In this document: piece after piece, positions 42,653 to 47,116 of the stretch | Layout: every line of letters begins with the position of its first letter | How positions within the stretch are numbered: the first letter of the stretch is position 1 | NCBI GenBank assembly: GCA_964535025.1 | Contig: CAZHRW010000031.1 | Span: 1 to 47,116 of the forward strand | Length of the DNA: 47,116 nucleotides | Direction of reading: 5' to 3' | Source: JAAYZK01 sp964535025 | GTDB lineage: Bacteria > Planctomycetota > Phycisphaerae > SM23-33 > FEN-1343 | The notes under the pieces: generated by a model | Told to the model about the DNA's origin: nothing | Seen by the model: the letters and a program-made list of their open reading frames with translations, nothing else | Databases searched by the model: none | Translations under genes and position numbers: made by a program

Positions 42653-43788
42653 GGTGGCTGTTCGTCACGGCCGAGTTCCCCTGGCCGTTGGATCACGGCA
42701 CGTACCTGAGGGTCTACCACCTCGCGCGGGGCCTGGCCGCCAAGGGCGACCAGGTAGCCCTTTTGGCGCCGGGGGGCCCGCCGGCGGGCCGTCGCGCCTA
42801 CGAGGATGCGGGGGTCGCCGTCCCGGACGGCCCCGCCGCCGCGCCGCCGACGGCGTATCGCGGGGCCCATCCGCCCGACGACGCCCTCGCCCGGGCGGTG
42901 GCCGGGCGGGCCGCAGACGTCGACGTGGTGGTCCTGGCCCACGCCCGCACGCTCCAGCACGCGCCGGCCGCCGCCGGGGCCTGCGTCGTCGCCGACCTGG
43001 TGGACGACCTGGTCGTCGAGGAGCGCCGCAAGCTCTGGCGGGACCTGCGCCCGCCGGCGTGGCTGCGCCGGGTGCATTTCCTCGCCCAGCAGCGCGCCTA
43101 CGAGAGACGTTTCGTCCCATGGATCGACGTGGCGACCTTCGTCAGCGACGTCGACGCCGCCGCGTTCGCCCGCCGCCATCGACGTGCCGCCGTCAGCGTC
43201 GTGCCCAACGGGGTCGACGCCGCCCATTTCGCCCCGCCGGCGAGATCCGGCGCGACGGCGCCGACGGTCCTGTTCGTCGGGCGGCTGTGTCATCCGCCCA
43301 ACGCCGATGCCGCGCGGTACCTGCTGGGGCCGGTCGCCTCGCACCTGCGCCGCCTCGCGCCGGAGGCGCGGATCGTCATCGTCGGCGGCGACGCACCGGC
43401 CGATCTGCACGCCCTGGCGGGCCCCCACGACCGGCTCACCGGGCGGGTCGACGACGTGCGGCCTTACCTGTGGGACGCGGCGGTGGTGGCGCTGCCCATG
43501 CGAATCGGCACGGGCGTCAAGAACAAGCTGCTGGAGGGCTGGGCCGCGGGCACGGCGGTGGTCGCCACGACGCTTGCCTGCCAGGGCGCCCCGGCGGCGC
43601 CGGGGGTCAACCTGCTGGTGGCCGACGCCCCGGCCGACATGGCCGCCGCGATCGCCTCGCTGCTGACCGACGCGGCCCGGCGGGATCAACTCGCCGACCG
43701 CGGCCGCCGGACGGTGCTCGACCATCTCACCTGGCCCGCGGCCGTCGCGACCCTGCGCGGGCTCGTCGACCGCGCGGCGAACCACTGA
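42649..43788 (+). CDS. GT4-family sugar transferase (PEP-CTERM/Eps-associated type)
   Basis: A 379-residue GT-B enzyme beginning MRWLFVTAEFPWPLDHGTYLRVYHLARGLAAKG, closely like the sugar transferases associated with PEP-CTERM/EpsH polysaccharide loci. ATFVSDVDAAAF, VVPNGVDAAHF, LFVGRLCHPPNADAARYLL and MRIGTGVKNKLLEGWAAGTAVVATTLACQG form the donor domain. ATG 42649 overlaps the GT9 stop (ATGA). Assignment to the EPS-associated subgroup is from remembered sequence features. Confidence 0.85.
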   Translation: MRWLFVTAEFPWPLDHGTYLRVYHLARGLAAKGDQVALLAPGGPPAGRRAYEDAGVAVPDGPAAAPPTAYRGAHPPDDALARAVAGRAADVDVVVLAHARTLQHAPAAAGACVVADLVDDLVVEERRKLWRDLRPPAWLRRVHFLAQQRAYERRFVPWIDVATFVSDVDAAAFARRHRRAAVSVVPNGVDAAHFAPPARSGATAPTVLFVGRLCHPPNADAARYLLGPVASHLRRLAPEARIVIVGGDAPADLHALAGPHDRLTGRVDDVRPYLWDAAVVALPMRIGTGVKNKLLEGWAAGTAVVATTLACQGAPAAPGVNLLVADAPADMAAAIASLLTDAARRDQLADRGRRTVLDHLTWPAAVATLRGLVDRAANH

Positions 43789-43908
43789 TCTGCTTTAGGG
43801 GTCTTGCCCTATGAAGGGCGACCGGTACCGAACCGATGGTACCCATACGATGTTGTCCGCGCTGATCCTGCGCCGGCCAAGGTCGGGGCGAGCGAGGTCG
43901 CAGAAGCA

Positions 43909-45222
43909 ATGAAACAGACCCTGTTCCTGGTGGCGATCCTGGCGGGGACGATCCCCGTGACGTTGGTCAACCCGTTTGTCGGGCTGCTGGTGTACTACGG
44001 GTTCGCCACGCTCTACCCACAGCACCTGTGGGACCACGCGCTGGAGCCGGGGGTGCGGTGGAGCGTGCTGATCGGCGTGCCGACACTGATCGGCTTTATC
44101 GCGCACGGCTTCGCCCGGTCCCGGGCCGGGGCCCGCTGGCCGTTGGAGAAGAAGCTGATGGCCGTGCTGGCGGTGCTGACGGGCCTGAGCATGGTCGACG
44201 CGGTCGATCCGACCCTGGCCGGCCGGCAGATGTACTACTTGACCATCATTTTCACGATGTTCTTCGTCGGCTGCGCCCTGATCGATTCCCGCTATCGCCT
44301 CCACGCGCTGGCCATCGTGCTGGTGGGGACGCTGGGGTGGGTGGCCTTCGACTTCAACCAGCGCTACGTGCTGATGAACCAGACCCACATCCTCATGCGC
44401 GGGTTCGGCGCCCTGGACAACAACGGCGCCGCGACGTTGATGGTGATGGGCATGCCCTTCTGCGTGTTCCTGATCACCCAGGAGCGCCGGTGGTACTTCA
44501 AGGCCGTCGCCCTGGCCGCCCTGGCGATGATGCTCCACATGGTCCTGTTCTCCATGAGCCGTGCGGCAATGCTGGCCAGCCTGCTGATGCTGCCGCTGCT
44601 GCTGCTTCGGCTTCGCGACCGCCGGCTGGGCGCGGGGCTGCTGGTCGTGACGGTCGCCCTGGCCGTGATGCTGGCCGGCCGCGAGGTGCGGGCGCGCTTC
44701 GTGAGCATCGCCGACTACAAGACCGACGAATCGGCCCAGATCCGCCTGGATGCCTGGAAGACCGGCTGGCGGGTGATCCGCGACTACCCCGTCCTGGGCG
44801 TCGGCCCGGACTGCTTCCGTCACGTGGTCGGCGACTACGCCTACGAGCTCAAGGGTCGCACCATGCACAACCACTTCATCCAGACCGCCGTGGACATGGG
44901 CCTGCCGGCCGCCGCGGCGCTGGTCGGTATGCTGCTGGCGGCGTTGTGGCACTTGGAACGGCTGCGGCACCGCCACCGGGACGACCCGTTCGTGTTCAAC
45001 CTGGCCACCTGCTTGCAGAGCTGTTTGATCGGCTACATCCTGGCGGGGATGTTCGTGTCCATCGGAACCGTCGAGTTGCCGTACATCGCCCTGGCGATGG
45101 TCGTCGGCCTGCGAAACGTCGTCGCCGAGGAACGGCTGGCCCTGGCGGTCGACCCGACGCCGCGCCATCGGCGGCGCGCCCGCCGGGCCCTGCTCCAGAG
45201 CGTCCGACCGGTGCCGGTGTGA
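43909..45222 (+). CDS. Wzy/O-glycan ligase-like membrane protein (exosortase-associated type)
   Basis: A 437-residue protein with about 10-12 membrane spans. The N-terminus (PFVGLLVYYGFATLYPQHLWDHALEPGVRW) resembles the exosortase-associated O-glycosylation ligases. The large loop has RLDAWKTGWRVIRDYPVLGVGPDCFRHV and TMHNHFIQTAVDMGLPAAAALVG, the Wzy/WaaL-type conserved region (loop Arg and His-Asn). It probably joins or polymerises lipid-linked glycan units or attaches them to protein at the membrane. The start ATG 43909 is chosen because the preceding 35 codons (to 43804) lack homology. A 120-base gap before it contains GGTACC-gaaccgat-GGTACC. The downstream gene overlaps by four bases (GTGA). 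Confidence 0.88.
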   Translation: MKQTLFLVAILAGTIPVTLVNPFVGLLVYYGFATLYPQHLWDHALEPGVRWSVLIGVPTLIGFIAHGFARSRAGARWPLEKKLMAVLAVLTGLSMVDAVDPTLAGRQMYYLTIIFTMFFVGCALIDSRYRLHALAIVLVGTLGWVAFDFNQRYVLMNQTHILMRGFGALDNNGAATLMVMGMPFCVFLITQERRWYFKAVALAALAMMLHMVLFSMSRAAMLASLLMLPLLLLRLRDRRLGAGLLVVTVALAVMLAGREVRARFVSIADYKTDESAQIRLDAWKTGWRVIRDYPVLGVGPDCFRHVVGDYAYELKGRTMHNHFIQTAVDMGLPAAAALVGMLLAALWHLERLRHRHRDDPFVFNLATCLQSCLIGYILAGMFVSIGTVELPYIALAMVVGLRNVVAEERLALAVDPTPRHRRRARRALLQSVRPVPV

Positions 45223-46316
45223 GCCTCCGTGCGCTACCAGGACGGGCATGGCACTACTGGCGGCGGAACGGCCGCTACTGGACGGTGCGCAAAGCGGTCA
45301 ACGCGCTGCTGGCCGCCACGGCCCGACGGCTGCGGTGGACGCGGTGCCCGTCGGGGCCGGTCGTCGCCAAGATCGAGGCGACCAACCTCTGCAACGGCGA
45401 CTGCCGTCTGTGCCCCGTCGGCCGCAAGGACCCCGGACGACGGCCGGGCGGGCTGATGGACTGGGACCTGTACCGCAGCCTCATCGATGCGGTCAAACGC
45501 ACCGTCGTGACGGTGGACCTGACCAACTGGGGCGAGAGCCTCCTGCACCCGCGGATCCTGGAGATGATCCGCTACGCACACGATGCACGGATGTATACCT
45601 ATCTCTCGACCAACCTGCACACCGTTCGCGACGAGCACGTCGAAGGCCTGATGACCTCGGGCCTCGACGAGCTGGCCCTGAGCCTGCACGGGCTCAGCGA
45701 GGCGACCTATCGCGCGTATCAACCGGGGTACGGCTTCGACGAGGCCGTCGCGCAGATCCAACGCCTCGTCGACGCCCGCCGCCGCCTCAGCCGCGACGGC
45801 AAGCCCAAGATCAAGATCAACGTCGTGGTCACCGCCAAGAATTGCCACGAGATCGACGATGTCCCGGCCTTCGCCCGGCGGATGGGCGTCGACTACGTCC
45901 TATCCGAGGCCTCGCTGAATCTTCGGTTCAAGGTCCCCCCCCAGATGGCCCGCCACCGCCCCGACGAGGCCCGGGCGATCATGCAGCCGGAGATCGACGA
46001 GTGGCTGCCCCCCGCCGGCACGTACGATCGTCCCGCCTATCGCGAGCTGCTGGACGACCCGGCGATCCTCTACGATCCGCGCAAGCGGTTCCGCTGCGAC
46101 TGGCCGTGGAAGACGCTGGTGGTCAACTACGACGGGGCCACCAGCATCTGCTGCGGCAGTTGGCACCCCGCCGACGACATCGGGCGATACACCGGTGGGC
46201 CCATCTGCCGCCTGTGGAACTCCCTGCCCTACCGCCAGTGCCGCCGAGCCTTTCACCGCCGCCGCGGGGCGCCGGCCGGCGTGCTGTGCGAGCAATGCCC
46301 GGGGGTGCTGCTGTGA
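45219..46316 (+). CDS. radical SAM/SPASM-domain protein
   Basis: A 365-residue radical SAM enzyme. The [4Fe-4S] cluster motif is Cys58-Cys62-Cys65 in NLCNGDCRLCPVGR. VVTVDLTNWGESLLHPRILEMIRYAHD, SGLDELALSLHGLSEATYRAY and INVVVTAKNCHEIDD follow the barrel. The C-terminal Cys-rich part (FRCDWPWKTLVVNYDGATSICCGSWHP, LCEQCPG) is a SPASM-type second cluster region. It probably modifies a sugar or peptide in this locus; sequence does not show which. Start GTG 45219 overlaps the stop of the ligase-like gene (GTGA). The frame stays open far upstream only as a shadow of that gene. Confidence 0.88.
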   Translation: MSLRALPGRAWHYWRRNGRYWTVRKAVNALLAATARRLRWTRCPSGPVVAKIEATNLCNGDCRLCPVGRKDPGRRPGGLMDWDLYRSLIDAVKRTVVTVDLTNWGESLLHPRILEMIRYAHDARMYTYLSTNLHTVRDEHVEGLMTSGLDELALSLHGLSEATYRAYQPGYGFDEAVAQIQRLVDARRRLSRDGKPKIKINVVVTAKNCHEIDDVPAFARRMGVDYVLSEASLNLRFKVPPQMARHRPDEARAIMQPEIDEWLPPAGTYDRPAYRELLDDPAILYDPRKRFRCDWPWKTLVVNYDGATSICCGSWHPADDIGRYTGGPICRLWNSLPYRQCRRAFHRRRGAPAGVLCEQCPGVLL

Positions 46317-47116
46317 TCGCCACCGCCACAAAGCGTCTCCGCGTCCTGCACGTGCTGCACAGCCTCGATACCGGCGGCGCCGAGCGGATCGTCTGCGATC
46401 TGGCGCGGCGGCGTGCGGCCGACCTGGTCAGCGGTGCGGTGTGCCTCGATCGCCTCGGACGCCTGGCCGAGACGGCGCGGGCGGCGGGCATGGCGCTGTT
46501 CTGCACCCGCCGCCGCGCGGGGCTGGACCTCCGCCAGGTCGGCCGGATCGGCCAGGTCATCCGGCGGTTCCGGCCCGACGTGATCCACGCCCACCAGTAC
46601 ACGCCCTACGTCTACGCGGCCCTGGCGGCCACGGCGGTCGGGGCCGGACGCATCCTCTTCACCGAACACGGGCGACACTGGCCCGACCGCGTCAGCCCGC
46701 CCCGCCGCGCGGTCAACCAGGTGCTGCGCCTGCGGCGCGACCGGATCACCGCGGTGTGCCGCTTCGCCGCCGATGCGCTGCGGCGGAGCGAGCGGATCGC
46801 GGGGCGCGACGTGCGGATCATCCCCAACGGCGTCGACTGCCGCTTGTACGACCGGCCCCGCCGCCGCGAGTGGCTGGCCGGGCAACTGGGCGTCAGTGAG
46901 CTCGGCGACGTCTGCATCCAGGTGGGCCGGTTCCACCCGGTGAAGGACCATGCCACGTCGCTGCGGGCCTTCGCCCGCGTCCGCCGGACCCATCCGGCCG
47001 CACGACTGGTCCTGGTCGGCGACGGGGATCGAGGTGGTGACGACGCGATCGGTCGTCACGGTCGTCGTGCTCCACAGCAGTGTCCCGGTGGCGACGACCG
47101 TCTCGCCGGGGCCGCT
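46313..47116 (+). CDS. GT4-family glycosyltransferase, truncated at window end
   Basis: At least 268 codons with no stop by the window end. LRVLHVLHSLDTGGAERIVCDLARR (residues ~9-33) is typical of EPS-linked GT4 proteins. DVIHAHQYTPYVYAALAATAVG, LFTEHGRHWPD, VRIIPNGVDCRLYDR and VCIQVGRFHPVKDHATSLRAF follow, then LVGDGD. GTG 46313 overlaps the upstream stop (GTGA). From about 47025 the expected GT4 continuation (LVGDGP...) is lost and the residues become unlike the family; see the end-of-window finding. The last part may be an artefact. Confidence 0.8.
   Translation, partial: MIATATKRLRVLHVLHSLDTGGAERIVCDLARRRAADLVSGAVCLDRLGRLAETARAAGMALFCTRRRAGLDLRQVGRIGQVIRRFRPDVIHAHQYTPYVYAALAATAVGAGRILFTEHGRHWPDRVSPPRRAVNQVLRLRRDRITAVCRFAADALRRSERIAGRDVRIIPNGVDCRLYDRPRRREWLAGQLGVSELGDVCIQVGRFHPVKDHATSLRAFARVRRTHPAARLVLVGDGDRGGDDAIGRHGRRAPQQCPGGDDRLAGAA

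Noticed and set aside
43789..43908. Palindrome GGTACC-gaaccgat-GGTACC as a promoter or regulator site
   Set aside because: Clear as a hairpin, but I could find no -35/-10 pair or U-run with it.
44028..46316. 762-codon reading of the radical SAM gene
   Set aside because: Its first 397 codons are a shadow of the membrane ligase gene; the true start is GTG 45219.

Overview
The window is GC-rich and densely coded. Two signs point to Planctomycetota, probably a Phycisphaerae-like lineage: a secreted protein with the LEPR-type N-terminal motif (EPLEERLMLS, encoded at 26590-28881) and a PEP-CTERM protein (VPEP plus a hydrophobic stretch plus RRRRR, encoded at 1622-2428). Other traits fit a large-genome heterotroph: a GH4 glycosidase, a BNR/sortilin-like propeller, and a large exopolysaccharide/O-glycan locus. 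The assignment rests on recognised motifs and gene content, not on a database search.

Layout. (1) 1-1603: a MelA-like GH4 enzyme on the + strand. (2) 1622-15945: a leftward run of nine genes: rpoN, a Gly/Gln-rich membrane protein, a FAD oxidoreductase, a YihY/BrkB membrane protein, a PpiC-type lipoprotein, a YchF-like GTPase, an AsmA-like protein, a membrane protein and the PEP-CTERM protein. (3) 15946-16150: the rpoN/rsmH intergenic region, which carries a perfect sigma-54 -24/-12 element pointing at rsmH. (4) 16151-20162: rsmH converges on recR (they share CTAG). The dnaX-ybaB-recR cluster follows with the SRP RNA gene just upstream, an order also known from Bacillus. dnaX carries a ten-A slippery run, and a -1 shift there ends five codons later, giving a gamma-like short form. 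(5) 20274-23296: a UPF0280 (ApbE-related) protein and a secreted Asp-box propeller. (6) 23297-25519: two gene-poor stretches with palindromic REP-like DNA flank a NarL/LuxR response regulator. That gene is preceded by a promoter and a leader of about 187 nt whose ends pair, either a structured leader or a separate RNA. (7) 25520-28881: the LEPR-motif surface protein and a URO-D-like protein, probably co-transcribed from a good sigma-70 promoter.

(8) 29193-47116: a surface-glycan locus with two divergent operons. The leftward one (40161 to 29193) is almost entirely start/stop coupled: Wzm permease, Wzt ATPase, glycosyltransferase, a CMP-sugar synthetase fused to a KdsC-type phosphatase, methyltransferase, short NeuB-type synthase, DUF115 protein, hexapeptide acetyltransferase, two GT2 and one GT4 enzymes. 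The rightward one (40371 onward) has GT4, GT9, GT4, a Wzy/O-glycan ligase-like membrane protein, a radical SAM/SPASM protein and a further GT4 running off the window. Together they suggest a nonulosonate-containing, ABC-exported surface glycan next to an exosortase/PEP-CTERM-type polysaccharide module. No exosortase gene lies in the window.

No tRNA, rRNA, CRISPR array or complete insertion sequence was seen. The last ~90 bases do not continue the final glycosyltransferase plausibly and may be a contig-end artefact.
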